DNA of 64,000 bases. Source: Polynucleobacter brandtiae (GTDB lineage: Bacteria > Pseudomonadota > Gammaproteobacteria > Burkholderiales > Burkholderiaceae). The stretch covers positions 1 through 64,000 of the forward strand of contig NZ_PGTX01000002.1 in assembly GCF_002797575.1 (NCBI RefSeq), written 5' to 3'. Of this stretch, positions 41,351 to 51,451 are shown piece after piece (the stretch's first letter is position 1; the number at the start of each line of letters is the position of its first letter). The translations under genes and the position numbers were made by a program. Below the pieces are notes generated by a model. It had not been told where the DNA came from. It saw only the letters and a program-made list of their open reading frames with translations, and made no database searches.

Positions 41351-43588
41351 TTAACTTGCTCTAGCTGCTTTCAGAATCTGATTTAAAGTCGCGCTGGGGC
41401 GCATTACTGCCTTGCACTTTTCAGGATCAGCTGCAAAGTAACCGCCGATATCAACTGGCTTACCTTGCACCGCCTTGAGCTCTTCTATGATCTTTGTCTC
41501 ACTCTCGGCCAAGGCTTTGGCAATGGGGGCAAAATGGGCCTGTAATTGCTGATCTTCAGATTGCGCGGCCAAAGCTTGTGCCCAATACATCGCTAGATAG
41601 AACTGGCTACCGCGGTTATCCAGCTCCCCTGTACGTGGCGAAGGGGACTTATTGTTATCCAATAAGGTACCGGTTGCTTCATCTAAAGTACGCGCCAAGA
41701 TCTTCACTTTAGGATTGCTCGTTTTATCGCCAATATCCTCTAAAGAAACTGCTAGGGCTAAAAACTCACCCAAAGAATCCCAGCGCAAATGATTTTCTTC
41801 AACCAGTTGCTGAACATGCTTAGGGGCAGAGCCGCCGGCACCCGTTTCAAATAAGCCGCCGCCCGCCATTAAAGGTACGATCGATAACATCTTGGCACTG
41901 GTTCCTAGCTCCATGATTGGGAATAAGTCGGTCAAATAATCACGCAAAATATTTCCGGTTACTGAAATCGTATCTTTACCGCGAATCAAGCGCTCCAAGG
42001 TGTAACGCATAGCTCGGGTTTGCGACATGATCTGCACATCTAAGCCCGTTAGATCGTAATCCTTTAAATAGGTACTTACTTTCTTAGTTAACTCGGCTTC
42101 GTGCGGACGGTATTCATCTAACCAAAATACCGCTGGGGTATTAGAGAGGCGTGCACGATTGACTGCTAACTTGACCCAATCCCGAATCGGCGCATCTTTG
42201 ACTTGACACATCCGCCAGATATCACCCTCTTCTACATTCTCTTCTAGCAATACCGTACCGTCATCAGCCACAATGCGAGCTACTCCAGCTTCAGCAATTT
42301 CAAAGGTTTTGTCATGTGAACCGTACTCTTCAGCCTGCTGAGCCATTAAGCCAACGTTCGGTACAGTACCCATGGTAGTGGGATCAAAGTTGCCATGGGT
42401 TTTACAAAAGTTAATAACCTCTTGATAAATACGCGCAAAGGTACTTTCTGGAATAACTGCTTTGGTATCGTGTAAGCGGCCATCAGCACCCCACATCTTG
42501 CCGCCCACGCGAATCATTGCTGGCATTGAGGCATCGACGATCACATCACTTGGGGAATGTAAGTTGCTAATACCCTTGGCAGAATCAACCATAGCTAATG
42601 CGGGACGGTGCTCATGACAGGCATGTAAATCTTTTAAAATCTCTTCACGCTTGGACTCTGGCAACGTTTTGATTTTGTCGTACACACTACTCATGCCGTT
42701 ATTGGGATTAACGCCTAATTCTTCAAATAACTTAGCATGCTTAGCAAAAGCTTCATTGTAGAAAATCTTCACAGCGTGACCAAAGACAATCGGATGAGAA
42801 ACTTTCATCATCGTTGCTTTGACATGCAAAGATAACATCATGCCAGTCTTATAGGCGTCATCAATTTCTTTTTCGTAAAATTCGCATAACGCCTTTTTAC
42901 TCATAAACATACTATCGATGATTTCACCAGCAAGCAAAGCAACTTTTGCTTTGAGCACAATCGTCTTGCCACTCTTAGTCACCAAATCCATCCTCACATC
43001 ACATGCCTTAGTCAGGGTCATAGACTTCTCACCGGCATAAAAATCACCGCCATGCATATGAGAAACGTGAGTGCGCGAAGCTTGGCTCCACTCACCCATG
43101 GAATGGGGATTCTTACGAGCGTAACGCTTAACTGCGTTCGGTGCGCGGCGATCAGAATTACCTTCACGCAACACTGGATTTACTGCACTACCTAAACAAG
43201 AAGAGTACAACGCACGGATTGCTTTTTCAGCATCGCTTTTAGGATCATCCGGAAACTCTGGCAATGCATACCCCTTGCCTTGCAGTTCTTTAATAGCTGC
43301 CAATAATTGAGGGACTGAGGCACTAATGTTTGGTAATTTAATAATGTTGGTATCGGGCAATAACGTCATGCGCCCCAGCTCGGCCAAATTATTGGGCACT
43401 TTTTGCGCATCAGTTAAATAGTCAGAAAAAGCTGACAAGATCCGAGCTGCAACAGAAATATCGCTTGTCACCACTTCCACTCCGGCTGGTTCAGTGAAGG
43501 TGCGGATAATCGGCAAAAATGCACAGGTCGCTAAGGAGGGCGCTTCGTCTGTTAGCGTGTAAATGATTTTTGATTTCTCTGAAGCCAT
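41351..43588 (-). CDS. icd: monomeric NADP-dependent isocitrate dehydrogenase
   Basis: A 745-residue monomeric (type II) isocitrate dehydrogenase. It begins [20 protein letters not shown] and has [19 protein letters not shown] helices, [33 protein letters not shown], and the C-terminal [20 protein letters not shown], all hallmarks of the family. It oxidises isocitrate to 2-oxoglutarate in the TCA cycle. It is monocistronic. The length equals the family norm, about 740 residues. Confidence 0.95.
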   Translation of the reverse strand: MASEKSKIIYTLTDEAPSLATCAFLPIIRTFTEPAGVEVVTSDISVAARILSAFSDYLTDAQKVPNNLAELGRMTLLPDTNIIKLPNISASVPQLLAAIKELQGKGYALPEFPDDPKSDAEKAIRALYSSCLGSAVNPVLREGNSDRRAPNAVKRYARKNPHSMGEWSQASRTHVSHMHGGDFYAGEKSMTLTKACDVRMDLVTKSGKTIVLKAKVALLAGEIIDSMFMSKKALCEFYEKEIDDAYKTGMMLSLHVKATMMKVSHPIVFGHAVKIFYNEAFAKHAKLFEELGVNPNNGMSSVYDKIKTLPESKREEILKDLHACHEHRPALAMVDSAKGISNLHSPSDVIVDASMPAMIRVGGKMWGADGRLHDTKAVIPESTFARIYQEVINFCKTHGNFDPTTMGTVPNVGLMAQQAEEYGSHDKTFEIAEAGVARIVADDGTVLLEENVEEGDIWRMCQVKDAPIRDWVKLAVNRARLSNTPAVFWLDEYRPHEAELTKKVSTYLKDYDLTGLDVQIMSQTRAMRYTLERLIRGKDTISVTGNILRDYLTDLFPIMELGTSAKMLSIVPLMAGGGLFETGAGGSAPKHVQQLVEENHLRWDSLGEFLALAVSLEDIGDKTSNPKVKILARTLDEATGTLLDNNKSPSPRTGELDNRGSQFYLAMYWAQALAAQSEDQQLQAHFAPIAKALAESETKIIEELKAVQGKPVDIGGYFAADPEKCKAVMRPSATLNQILKAARAS

Positions 43589-43807
43589 GGATATTTCCTC
43601 AATATGGATAAATTTTGGGTAATGCCCCTTACTAAAGACTTTCGCTTTTTGTGCAAGAAGCTTTAGATATACAGGGCTTACCTTTCTATTTTAAATCATC
43701 ACCCTGTGCAGATTCGGGCTTAATCGTCACCAAATTGGCTCATGAATGGGAATGTATCGGGTTACCCCAAGGTAAAACCCTGGGAGATAAGCCGTAAACT
43801 GACGCCT

Positions 43808-45010
43808 ATGACAGAAAAAATCCCATTCTTTAATAGAAACCTCGTACTGCTGATTCTCTGTCAGGGCCTGTTTCTGACCAATAATGTCACTTTCATCGCC
43901 ATTAATGGGTTGGTAGGGCTGAGCCTGAGCCCCGTAGCCTGGATGGCGACACTACCCGTTATGGGCTATGTTGTTGGTGGCGCATTCTCAACGTCGATTG
44001 TGGCTAAAACCCAAAATTACTTTGGTCGAAAAATATCTTTTCAATTAGGCCTATTGGTTGCCGTCTTTTCAGCACTCTTATGTGCCTACGCCGCTTACTC
44101 AAAAAATTTCTGGTTACTGGTACTAGGTACCTTCATCGCAGGCTATTACAGCGCCAATGGCCAACTGTATCGATTTGCGGCTGCAGAACTTACGGTGGCC
44201 AGCCAAAGAGACAAGGCGGTATCTTGGGTCTTAGCTGGCGGCATTCTAGGGGCAGTCATTGGGCCTAATCTGGCATCTTGGACAAAGAATATATTCGATA
44301 CGGCCTTTTTGGGCGCCTACCTCACGCTTTCGGTTGCGGGCTGTATTGGCATTATCGTGATGCAGTACATTCACTTCCCCGATGAGTTCAAAACTAAACA
44401 TGCGCTCTCGGCAGGTCGAGACCTAAAAGTTATTTTGCGACAACCGGTATTTATGGTGGCCATTATTGGCGCCTCTCTTGGTTACGGTGTGATGAACCTA
44501 CTGATGGCGGCGACCCCACTTGCAATGCAAATTTGTGGGCTCCCATTTTCAGATACTGCTCTGGTATTAGAGTGGCATGTTATTGGCATGTTTGCTCCTG
44601 GATTTTTTACTGGTTCATTGATTCAGCGCTTTGGTACTCTCAAAATAATGGGGGTTGGTGTTTTACTCAATTTAGCCTGCATCGCCATTGCACTCACAGG
44701 CGTGGCATTGCAGCAATACCTGATCGCACTCTTTTTATTAGGCGTAGGCTGGAACTTTTTATTTACCGGAGCCACTTCCTTGGCAATGACTGCTTATCGC
44801 CCGGAAGAGCGTGACAAGGCACAGGCAGCCATCAATTTCTTTGTATTTGCTACGATGGCCTTCACCTCATTTGGTTCGGGCGCCATCATCACCTCGCAGG
44901 GCTGGAATATCCTGAACTTTGGCTCGCTAGTCCCGGTATTGATTACTGCAGTAGCACTACTCTGGTTAGGCGCTCAAAATAGAAAAAATAATCGCACGCA
45001 ATCAGCTTAG
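43808..45010 (+). CDS. MFS transporter
   Basis: A 400-residue twelve-helix major facilitator. Helix 1 (LVLLILCQGLFLTNNVTFIA) begins shortly after the N-terminus. The loop 2-3 region contains AKTQNYFGRKISFQLG (degenerate GxxxDRxGRR), and the second half has GFFTGSLIQRFGTLKIMGVG. I use ATG 43808 because helix 1 then follows a normal short N-terminus; ATG 43742 is possible but adds 22 polar residues without a good Shine-Dalgarno. The substrate cannot be inferred; ExbB/iron or drug export is not indicated by neighbours. It converges on the DUF6352 gene. Confidence 0.8.
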   Translation: MTEKIPFFNRNLVLLILCQGLFLTNNVTFIAINGLVGLSLSPVAWMATLPVMGYVVGGAFSTSIVAKTQNYFGRKISFQLGLLVAVFSALLCAYAAYSKNFWLLVLGTFIAGYYSANGQLYRFAAAELTVASQRDKAVSWVLAGGILGAVIGPNLASWTKNIFDTAFLGAYLTLSVAGCIGIIVMQYIHFPDEFKTKHALSAGRDLKVILRQPVFMVAIIGASLGYGVMNLLMAATPLAMQICGLPFSDTALVLEWHVIGMFAPGFFTGSLIQRFGTLKIMGVGVLLNLACIAIALTGVALQQYLIALFLLGVGWNFLFTGATSLAMTAYRPEERDKAQAAINFFVFATMAFTSFGSGAIITSQGWNILNFGSLVPVLITAVALLWLGAQNRKNNRTQSA

Positions 45011-45032
45011 GCAATACCAGAGGTAAGCAAAC

Positions 45033-46049
45033 CTAAGACGTTTTAGCCAGCGGCAAGTTAAATAGCAGGTTCTGCGGCTTAAGTTTTAATTGCTTTTGAT
45101 CGCTCATCGCAATGCCCATGTATACCGGCTTACCTGCCTGCGCCACCGAGACAGCGGCCTCTTCAATAAAGTCCAAACGGAACAAGCAAATGACTTTTTG
45201 CAGCTCATCTGTATCCACTGGCTCTTTGTTATAAAGCTTATTCAGAATTTCTGTTGCGCTAGCATCAAGCCCTACATGCCATGACCACTTTGGATCGTTA
45301 ATTTGTTGCATTGGCGTAATGCGTGTTTTTACTCCCAAGAAGTGCTCTATCCATTTTTCCAATACACGGCAAAAATGGTTAATGGGAGGCTGCCCGAAAT
45401 TTAGCTGCACAGCGAAATCATGATCTTCGTTTTTATCCCAATATAAATCGGCGTTGTCTTCATAAAGCACATCTAAATCGACCGAGCGCATCGTCATCGA
45501 TTTACCTTTCAGCAAATCCATAATGTCGCCAGTTTCACCAGCCTTGGCATTGCGATCCACCACCTCTTCATCCGCGCCCATGACAATACTATCCTCCAAC
45601 ACGCTGATTTTCTGCGTGCGGAAAAAGAGTTCACCCATACGGGCATCTAGCGGATGGCAATCCTCACCCAAAATATGTCTAATAAAAATTTGCGCTAATT
45701 GTGCAATAAACAGAGGGGGTACATCGACCCCGTCACCCTCAAACAAACTCATGTAGAAATTTTCTAATGAGCTAGCCGCCAAAAGCTTAGTGCGATACCT
45801 TAACCACACTTGATAGTTCACCTGAATGTCTGCGTCAGCCATCGCCAGAATTTCTGATTCAGAAATCATTTCACGAGGATTATTCGTCAGGCGTTGATGC
45901 AAGGCACGCTCTGCATCACAGGACTCTGGTACTAGGTGTAACTCTGGGCGAAGTAGGTAGGTGCGTAAAAAGGCATCCGTCACCAGAAGTTGATTATCTG
46001 CATCGACCGTAAGGGTCTTATAAGCTGAGCGGGGCCAGAAATTGGTCAT
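45033..46049 (-). CDS. DUF6352 family protein
   Basis: A 338-residue cytoplasmic protein opening MTNFWPRSAYKTLTVDADN, followed by AFLRTYLLRPELHLVPESCD and PPLFIAQLAQIFIRHIL, which match the betaproteobacterial DUF6352 family. The middle is strongly acidic (VDLDVLYEDNADLYWDKNED). No catalytic motif is recognised and the function is unknown. I chose ATG 46049; the longer frame starts at a TTG. It is divergent from the FKBP gene, 74 bases away. Confidence 0.75.
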   Translation of the reverse strand: MTNFWPRSAYKTLTVDADNQLLVTDAFLRTYLLRPELHLVPESCDAERALHQRLTNNPREMISESEILAMADADIQVNYQVWLRYRTKLLAASSLENFYMSLFEGDGVDVPPLFIAQLAQIFIRHILGEDCHPLDARMGELFFRTQKISVLEDSIVMGADEEVVDRNAKAGETGDIMDLLKGKSMTMRSVDLDVLYEDNADLYWDKNEDHDFAVQLNFGQPPINHFCRVLEKWIEHFLGVKTRITPMQQINDPKWSWHVGLDASATEILNKLYNKEPVDTDELQKVICLFRLDFIEEAAVSVAQAGKPVYMGIAMSDQKQLKLKPQNLLFNLPLAKTS

Positions 46050-46123
46050 AGGGATAGGTTTAAACAAAAGATAGAACCCAGAATATACTAGCCAATCAAT
46101 TTAAGCCAAAGAGGGAGAAAAAC

Positions 46124-46471
46124 ATGAGTGAACTACAGCTAATAGACACCGTTATTGGTGATGGTAAAGAAGCAGTAGCCGGTAATGGGGTAGACGTACA
46201 TTACACCGGCTGGCTCTTTGATGAAAAAGCAGCCGATCATAAAGGTCAGAAATTTGATAGCTCTTTGGATCGCGGACAACTGTTCAGCTTTCCTTTGGGT
46301 GCTGGTCACGTTATTAAAGGCTGGGATCAAGGAGTGCAGGGTATGAAAATTGGCGGTAAACGCACCCTGATTATTCCCGCGGAAATGGGTTATGGGGCAC
46401 GGGGAGCAGGTGGTGTTATTCCGCCAAATGCCACTTTGCTCTTTGAAGTAGAGCTCCACGGGGTGAACTAA
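46124..46471 (+). CDS. FKBP-type peptidyl-prolyl isomerase
   Basis: A 115-residue cytoplasmic FKBP domain with [51 protein letters not shown] and [20 protein letters not shown], covering the complete rapamycin-binding fold and active site. It catalyses proline isomerisation. Strong AGGGAG site upstream of the ATG, and a terminator follows 24 bases after the stop. Confidence 0.95.
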   Translation: MSELQLIDTVIGDGKEAVAGNGVDVHYTGWLFDEKAADHKGQKFDSSLDRGQLFSFPLGAGHVIKGWDQGVQGMKIGGKRTLIIPAEMGYGARGAGGVIPPNATLLFEVELHGVN

Positions 46472-46494
46472 GCCTTTTTGTTGGAGCCCTTGAA

Positions 46495-46525
46495 TAAAAA
46501 AGGCCGCTCATTGAGCGGCCTTTTT
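46495..46525 (+). terminator. bidirectional terminator after FKBP
   Basis: AAAAAAGGCCGCTCA, loop, GAGCGGCCTTTTT: an eight-base-pair GC-rich core (GGCCGCTC/GAGCGGCC) with A and T runs on either side, shared with the convergent transglycosylase gene. Confidence 0.9.
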
Positions 46526-46548
46526 GATGACTGAAGCTTGCGCAAGCA

Positions 46549-47559
46549 TTAAGAACGTAAGCTTTTACCATTCAGTGTGAGCTTATTTTGGCTGCCTGGT
46601 GTTGGCGTCGATTGACACAAGACAATCAAGCGATTTCTTTCTGCCATCACTTTATCTGCATAACCACCATCATTCTCCGCATTGGCGGCACCTACGTAGT
46701 ACTTAAGGCCACCGCGCAATGAACCAGTTGTGGCAATCAAGTACTTCAAGATATAAGCGCCGACTCGAATATTGACCTCAGGCTTGATCGCATCGTCAAC
46801 GCCGCCATAAAGAGCATATTTATCTTTGTGTACTAAGGTCATCACCTGCATCAAGCCCTCTGCCCCTGCCCCACTCTTGGTCAATGGGTTGAAATTGGAT
46901 TCCACCGAAATGACTGCGAGTAAAAGCACCGGATCAATGTTGATTTCTTTAGCGATCAATACTGTGTTGGAGACGTACCCTTCAATTTTGCTACGGTCGA
47001 GCTTGTATTTTTTCTCAAAAAAGTCTGCAACCGCCCGTTGATTTTGAACAGAAACCATCAGCTTCGAGTCTTGGGCTTGCGGATCAATCTTGGATGCTGG
47101 GATCCGATCCGATAAATGAGAAATAGGCCTTACTTGAGCATTGGCTACCGAGGGCATCAGTAAGGCGATGGCCTGCTGTTTTGGGATGGCTGCGGGCTTA
47201 GATAAAGAGCTAGCTACGGAGCCACCCATGAACTTACCGTACATCACCGCGATAATTTCTTTATCGGCTGGGGCTGCCTGAGCCGGCTCTTGGTACTGAT
47301 CCAATATGCCAAATCCCTGATTCCAGACTATTTGCCTTGCTTCCTCAGGAACCAAGACGCGCGCTAAATCAAAAGCACCCGCCTGAGTTCCATTGCCGGA
47401 CAACCACAGCCCCACGATGGCAAAAACCGAGACCAGCACTAAACCATTTATCACGCGGTAGATAGGAGATAAGGCATACGCCAATAGAGCCTTGCTACTA
47501 GCGCTCGTATGCTGCGCTAATCTCAGGTCATTTAATTTGGCTATAAAACTTGTAATCAT
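46549..47559 (-). CDS. lytic transglycosylase (SLT domain), membrane-anchored
   Basis: A 336-residue protein with one membrane helix at about residues 33-52 (VINGLVLVSVFAIVGLWLSG) and a C-terminal SLT domain. The catalytic Glu is in AVISVESNFNPLTKSGAGAE, then GLMQVM and the later AYILKYL and YVGAAN motifs. It cuts peptidoglycan strands at the cell envelope. The 130-residue linker is Ala/Pro-rich and likely flexible. Monocistronic. Confidence 0.88.
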   Translation of the reverse strand: MITSFIAKLNDLRLAQHTSASSKALLAYALSPIYRVINGLVLVSVFAIVGLWLSGNGTQAGAFDLARVLVPEEARQIVWNQGFGILDQYQEPAQAAPADKEIIAVMYGKFMGGSVASSLSKPAAIPKQQAIALLMPSVANAQVRPISHLSDRIPASKIDPQAQDSKLMVSVQNQRAVADFFEKKYKLDRSKIEGYVSNTVLIAKEINIDPVLLLAVISVESNFNPLTKSGAGAEGLMQVMTLVHKDKYALYGGVDDAIKPEVNIRVGAYILKYLIATTGSLRGGLKYYVGAANAENDGGYADKVMAERNRLIVLCQSTPTPGSQNKLTLNGKSLRS

Positions 47560-47967
47560 TCAGGGTCTTGCTACACACCAGAAACCAAATAACTGATTTA
47601 TGTTGCACCGCAATAATTAATAAACATGTGTCATCCTAAGAAGGTTCTTATATCTAGTCAAGAATAAAGAAAGTTATTTTTATTACTTTTTGATCTTAAA
47701 TTGTGTATTACCCCCTCTAAGCATTCATTGATTGATATTAATCTGATTAAAATCAATCACTTATAAGAGTTAGTGCGCACTTATTTCACATCATAAAAAA
47801 CAGAGGTAAAACAGACTTTTTTACTATTTTCATGGATAAAAAAGGGGGTGAGCCCGTACATTTAGTACTTAAAGAATTGGATTTCACTACAGATAGTACC
47901 CACAGAGAATGCAGCTCGAGTTAAAAAAAGTAGCTGACTTTTTAATGCACACCTACACTACCCACTC
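47560..47967. other. 400-base gene-free region upstream of the nuclease gene
   Basis: AT-rich, with several overlapping inverted ATTGAT/ATCAAT elements near 47728-47757 (including TGATTAAAATCA). These could be regulator sites for either divergent gene. No coding frame or RNA recognised. Confidence 0.45.
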
Positions 47968-48681
47968 ATGAATGCCATAGTCAAACTCTGTGTATTGCTC
48001 AGTCTAGCCTTTCCACTGAGTGCGCTGGCTCTATTTGACCAGTGCCAAGATCTTTTCCCTGAGCGACAAACCCCTACTACTTCGCTCATCGGACGAGACC
48101 TCTGTTTTGATGATTTCGCTGTTTATTATTCGCCGACGGATAAAAAACCCATCTATACCGTTGAAAGACTGAATGGGAGGCAGCTAACTCAAACTCGCCC
48201 CCGTCGCACCAATCAGTTTTATGAGGAAGCGAGGGTCCCTGCTCACGAGCGTGCCCTGTTATCAGACTACCGGGGCAGTGGTTATGACCGTGGCCATAAT
48301 GTCCCTGCTGGTGATATGACTGGGGAGCAAGGTATGGCCCAATCCTTTTCTCTGGCCAATATGATGCCGCAGGCAAGGCAGAATAATCAGGGTATCTGGG
48401 CGAAACGCGTTGAGGAGCCAACTCGAATGTACGCCAAAAGAGTGGATGGTGATATCTATGTCTTTACGGGTTCAACTGGAAATAGGGGCAGCATTGGCAA
48501 AAGTAAGGTCACCATCCCTGCTTATCTTTACAAATTAGTCTATGACCCAGCTAAGCAGTTGGCTTGGGTCTACTGGATCGAAAATACCAATGAAGCCCAA
48601 GTGAGTCCCTTGATCTCTTACTCGGAACTCATACAGAGAACTGGGATCGACTTTCATTTACCGCTGTCAAATCCCCGCTAA
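47968..48681 (+). CDS. exported DNA/RNA non-specific endonuclease
   Basis: A 237-residue secreted or periplasmic nuclease with a signal peptide (AIVKLCVLLSLAFPLSALA). It has the beta-beta-alpha-metal core: YDRGHNVPAGDM (catalytic His of the DRGH motif), and SLANMMPQARQNNQGIW with the Mg-ligand Asn. It degrades DNA and RNA, probably for nutrient scavenging or defence against uptake. Cysteines near residues 26 and 46 may form a disulphide. Start at ATG 47968 without a strong Shine-Dalgarno. Confidence 0.9.
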   Translation: MNAIVKLCVLLSLAFPLSALALFDQCQDLFPERQTPTTSLIGRDLCFDDFAVYYSPTDKKPIYTVERLNGRQLTQTRPRRTNQFYEEARVPAHERALLSDYRGSGYDRGHNVPAGDMTGEQGMAQSFSLANMMPQARQNNQGIWAKRVEEPTRMYAKRVDGDIYVFTGSTGNRGSIGKSKVTIPAYLYKLVYDPAKQLAWVYWIENTNEAQVSPLISYSELIQRTGIDFHLPLSNPR

Positions 48682-48697
48682 GCAATAAATCCCGAGA

Positions 48698-48943
48698 TCA
48701 ATCTCGGTCCCGCAAGCGAGATTGAATGCCATGCGCTCGCTGAATTGGCGCCAGCAAACCGCGTAAGCCATTGTGGTCTAGGGTGTGCATTAATTCTAGT
48801 AATTCTCCTAACTCGTTCTTAGGAAACCCTTCGCGAGCAAACCACGCTAGGTAATTGCCTGGCAAATCGGCAAGCGCTCGCCCTGCGTGCTTACCAAATG
48901 GCATCTTCATCAACACTAACTTCTCAAGAGCATCTGCATTCAT
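48698..48943 (-). CDS. DUF3820 family protein
   Basis: An 81-residue protein with the DUF3820 core MKMPFGKHAGRALADLPGNY and the following LAWFAREGFPKNELGELLEL. The family is described as a putative quorum-sensing-regulated virulence factor domain (QSregVF_b) but the role is unclear. Start at ATG 48943 (MNADALEKL); the 25-residue extension to 49018 runs toward the Fur-box region and is unlike the family. Divergent from the flavin operon, so it could share its Fur-type control. Confidence 0.8.
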   Translation of the reverse strand: MNADALEKLVLMKMPFGKHAGRALADLPGNYLAWFAREGFPKNELGELLELMHTLDHNGLRGLLAPIQRAHGIQSRLRDRD

Positions 48944-49032
48944 AGGTTTGCATCTTATTACATAGCGGCTATCTAGCCGCTTGCAATAGTTGAAGTTCGC
49001 GAACACTGGAACTAACAAGGTCTTTCATTTTT

Positions 49033-49094
49033 TAATGAGAATCATTCCTATTTGATGTATATTGAGAATCATTCTTATTTAATGAGAGTCTTTT
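49033..49094. promoter_or_regulatory. tandem Fur-box-like sites
   Basis: TAATGAGAATCATTCCTAT (49033-49051) and ATTGAGAATCATTCTTAT (49061-49078) each contain TGAGAATCATT, matching the Fur consensus core GATAATGATAATCATTATC well. A weaker third unit, AATGAGAGTC, lies at 49081-49090. The two best cores are 27 bases apart. They lie 47 to 108 bases before the DUF6662 ATG, a normal promoter position. Match seen; iron repression is inference. Confidence 0.75.
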
Positions 49095-49140
49095 TAAGTA
49101 ACTCACCGCACCCACACATCTATTTCACTGAGACGACACC

Positions 49141-50055
49141 ATGAAATTAACCATCAAAAGACTGATAGCCTTCACCTTAGTATTGGTAGCCGCATTCCAC
49201 TTCTCGTTTGCTAACGCTGGAGAGGGAGCATTTGGTTGGATTTACACCTTAGACCTTCAACCCAAGGGTAAGCTGGAATTTGAGCAAAGATTACAACTGA
49301 ATCAACAACAGGCAGCAGGCACCTATGACGCTTGGACCGCACGCACTGAATTGGAGTATGGCCTCACCAATAATTTACAGATTGCTGGGTATATCAATTC
49401 TTATTACACCAATGCCAGTCAAAATTACACCAACCCCGAAGCTTGCGGCGATAGTCCAAGCTGTACTGGAGGTTATGGCGTTCCATCCAGCCATGATCCA
49501 GCTACCCCCTACAGAAAAAGTGGAATTGAAGGTGGCTCTCTAGAAGCTATCTATCGCATTACCAACCCCGTTACCTCCCCCGTAGGCATTGGTCTCTATT
49601 TAGAACCTACCATCGGAAGAAATAAAAATGAGATTGAAGCTCGACTGCTCCTACAATCCAACTTTATTGATGATCGACTGATTCTTGCGGGCAATGTGGT
49701 GCTAGCAAATGAGCGGCTAAAGTTTGTCGAAAATGGTAATGTGCCTGAGTCTATGCTGGACTTCTTAGTAGGTGCTAGCTATCGCTTTGCACCTAAATGG
49801 TCTGCTGGTGTCGAGGCCCGCTTTCATAATGACTATTCAGAATTAAACCTGCGTAACCAAGTACAACGCGCTACTTTTGTTGGTCCCAATATGCACTACG
49901 CCGCTAAAGACTGGTGGGTTACTGGTGCGTGGCGTTATCAACTCAAAGGAAATACTTGCATGGGCGGAGGTGAAGCAGAATGCTCCAATGCGCGCGTATG
50001 GGATAGCCACTCTGTCAATGAATTCATTGTCAAGGTCGGCTTTCCGCTCAATTAA
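49141..50055 (+). CDS. DUF6662 family envelope protein
   Basis: A 304-residue exported protein with signal peptide (IAFTLVLVAAFHFSFANA, cleavage near residue 26). The rest is beta-rich with alternating aromatic and polar residues (GYINSYYTNASQNY; VGIGLYLEPTIGRNKNEIEA; WSAGVEARFHNDYSELNLR), consistent with an outer-membrane beta barrel of the DUF6662 family. It carries two cysteine pairs (CGDSPSC; CMGGGEAEC). It heads a Fur-box-preceded operon of four genes with an FMN-binding protein, ApbE and a small membrane protein, so it may be the outer-membrane part of an iron-related electron-transfer or transport system. Function not established. Confidence 0.75.
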   Translation: MKLTIKRLIAFTLVLVAAFHFSFANAGEGAFGWIYTLDLQPKGKLEFEQRLQLNQQQAAGTYDAWTARTELEYGLTNNLQIAGYINSYYTNASQNYTNPEACGDSPSCTGGYGVPSSHDPATPYRKSGIEGGSLEAIYRITNPVTSPVGIGLYLEPTIGRNKNEIEARLLLQSNFIDDRLILAGNVVLANERLKFVENGNVPESMLDFLVGASYRFAPKWSAGVEARFHNDYSELNLRNQVQRATFVGPNMHYAAKDWWVTGAWRYQLKGNTCMGGGEAECSNARVWDSHSVNEFIVKVGFPLN

Positions 50056-50066
50056 GCCTACTGATC

Positions 50067-50624
50067 ATGATGAATTGGAAACCAAACCCCATAGCTCTGG
50101 CCGGACTTGCGCTAATCAGTGCCCCACTCATTGCGCATGCCAAGATTTATGTCTCGATTGAGCAGGCCCAGGCACTACTGATGCCCAATAAGTCACTGCA
50201 AAAAAATCCCATCATCGTGACTGATGATCTCCAAGAAAAAATGCGTAGTGCCTCCAGTGTTCGCCATCCCTTTCAGGGAGAGCGCATCTGGAAGGCGGTC
50301 GATGGCTCTTGGTTTATCGTCGATGAAGTAGTGGGTAAACATGAAATGATTACGTACGCAGTAGCATTAAATCCCTCCGGAGGGGTCATTGGCATTGAGA
50401 TCCTGGAATATGTGGAGTCATATGGCTACGAAGTAGACCAAGCCCAATGGCGTAAACAATTTATCGGTAAAACCGCACTAGACCCCATCAAGCTCAATCA
50501 AGATATTCAAAATATTGGAGGGGCTACTCTCTCCTGTAAGCATCTGACGGATGGAGTAAAGCGAATTACGGTCTTGTATAACCTAGCCCTCAAAAATCCT
50601 ACTCTAGCTACAAAAATAAAATGA
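50067..50624 (+). CDS. exported FMN-binding domain protein (covalent flavin carrier)
   Basis: A 185-residue protein with signal peptide (PIALAGLALISAPLIAHA) and an FMN-binding domain over about residues 75-175. The flavinylation-type sequence DIQNIGGATLS (146-156) matches the ApbE target pattern D-x-x-(S/T)-G-A-T-x-(S/T), except that Gly151 replaces the usual Ser/Thr; S156 would be the FMN attachment residue. The next gene encodes ApbE, overlapping by four bases. It probably carries a covalently bound flavin and shuttles electrons outside the cytoplasm. Start ATG 50067 lies eleven bases after the DUF6662 stop. Confidence 0.8.
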   Translation: MMNWKPNPIALAGLALISAPLIAHAKIYVSIEQAQALLMPNKSLQKNPIIVTDDLQEKMRSASSVRHPFQGERIWKAVDGSWFIVDEVVGKHEMITYAVALNPSGGVIGIEILEYVESYGYEVDQAQWRKQFIGKTALDPIKLNQDIQNIGGATLSCKHLTDGVKRITVLYNLALKNPTLATKIK

Positions 50625-51451
50625 TTCGCTGCAAACCTCTACTGGGTACTTATGTAGAAATCTCTACCTCTGATGTCCTGCATACCCCGCAGGCAATAGA
50701 GAGTGCTTTTAAAGCAATTGCAAAAGTACAGGCACTGATGAGTTTTCATGATGCTCGCAGTGAGCTATCCAAAATCAATACGCTCGCGCATCTGCAATCC
50801 ATTTCCATCGATCCCTGGACAGCAAGCGTCCTTCGCACTGCGCAAGAGCTACATCAGCAATCCAATGGTTTATTTAATTGTGGCATTGGTCAGCACCTAG
50901 TTCATTCTGACTTGCTCCCTAGACATTACCGTAATGAACGATCCGAATTTGGTGGTATCGAGCACGTCCTTTTTTTAGAAGACCACCTCATTCGCTCTTC
51001 AAAACCACTGTGCCTTGATCTTGGCGGTATTGCCAAGGGCTTTGCTGTCGATATGGCAGTCAATGCATTACAAAGCGCTGGTATCCACAGTGCCTTAGTC
51101 AACGCTGGTGGAGATATGCGCCTATTTGGAGACACAGCAAAAACAATCTATCTTCGAAACCCTTGCAATCCCTCTGCTCTGCTCAATGCAGGAACACTAC
51201 AAAACGGAGCCATGGCCACCAGTGGGCTTTACTTTGCTAAGGGAGCAAGAGCTACATATAAACAAAGCAGTAGTCCTATTGTTAATCCAGTTAGCCAAGC
51301 GTCTATTCATTTTTCGCAATCCTATTCTGTAATAGCGCCAAAGTGTGTTTTTGCCGATGCGCTGACAAAGGTTGTCAGTATTTCAGGTAACACCCATCAT
51401 CCCTGCTTACGTTATTTCTCAGCCCAATCTATTAAGGTACCCACCCAATGA
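50621..51451 (+). CDS. apbE: FAD:protein FMN transferase
   Basis: A 276-residue ApbE protein: MIRCKPLLGTYVEIS at the N-terminus, the FAD-binding LCLDLGGIAKGFAVDMAVNA, VNAGGDMRLFG, MATSGLYF and the C-terminal FADALTKVVSIS with the metal-binding Asp. It transfers FMN from FAD to a Ser/Thr of its partner. No signal peptide or lipobox is visible, which is unusual because the partner is exported. ATGA overlaps with the FMN-binding gene before it and with the membrane-protein gene after it, so the three are one translational unit. Confidence 0.9.
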   Translation: MIRCKPLLGTYVEISTSDVLHTPQAIESAFKAIAKVQALMSFHDARSELSKINTLAHLQSISIDPWTASVLRTAQELHQQSNGLFNCGIGQHLVHSDLLPRHYRNERSEFGGIEHVLFLEDHLIRSSKPLCLDLGGIAKGFAVDMAVNALQSAGIHSALVNAGGDMRLFGDTAKTIYLRNPCNPSALLNAGTLQNGAMATSGLYFAKGARATYKQSSSPIVNPVSQASIHFSQSYSVIAPKCVFADALTKVVSISGNTHHPCLRYFSAQSIKVPTQ

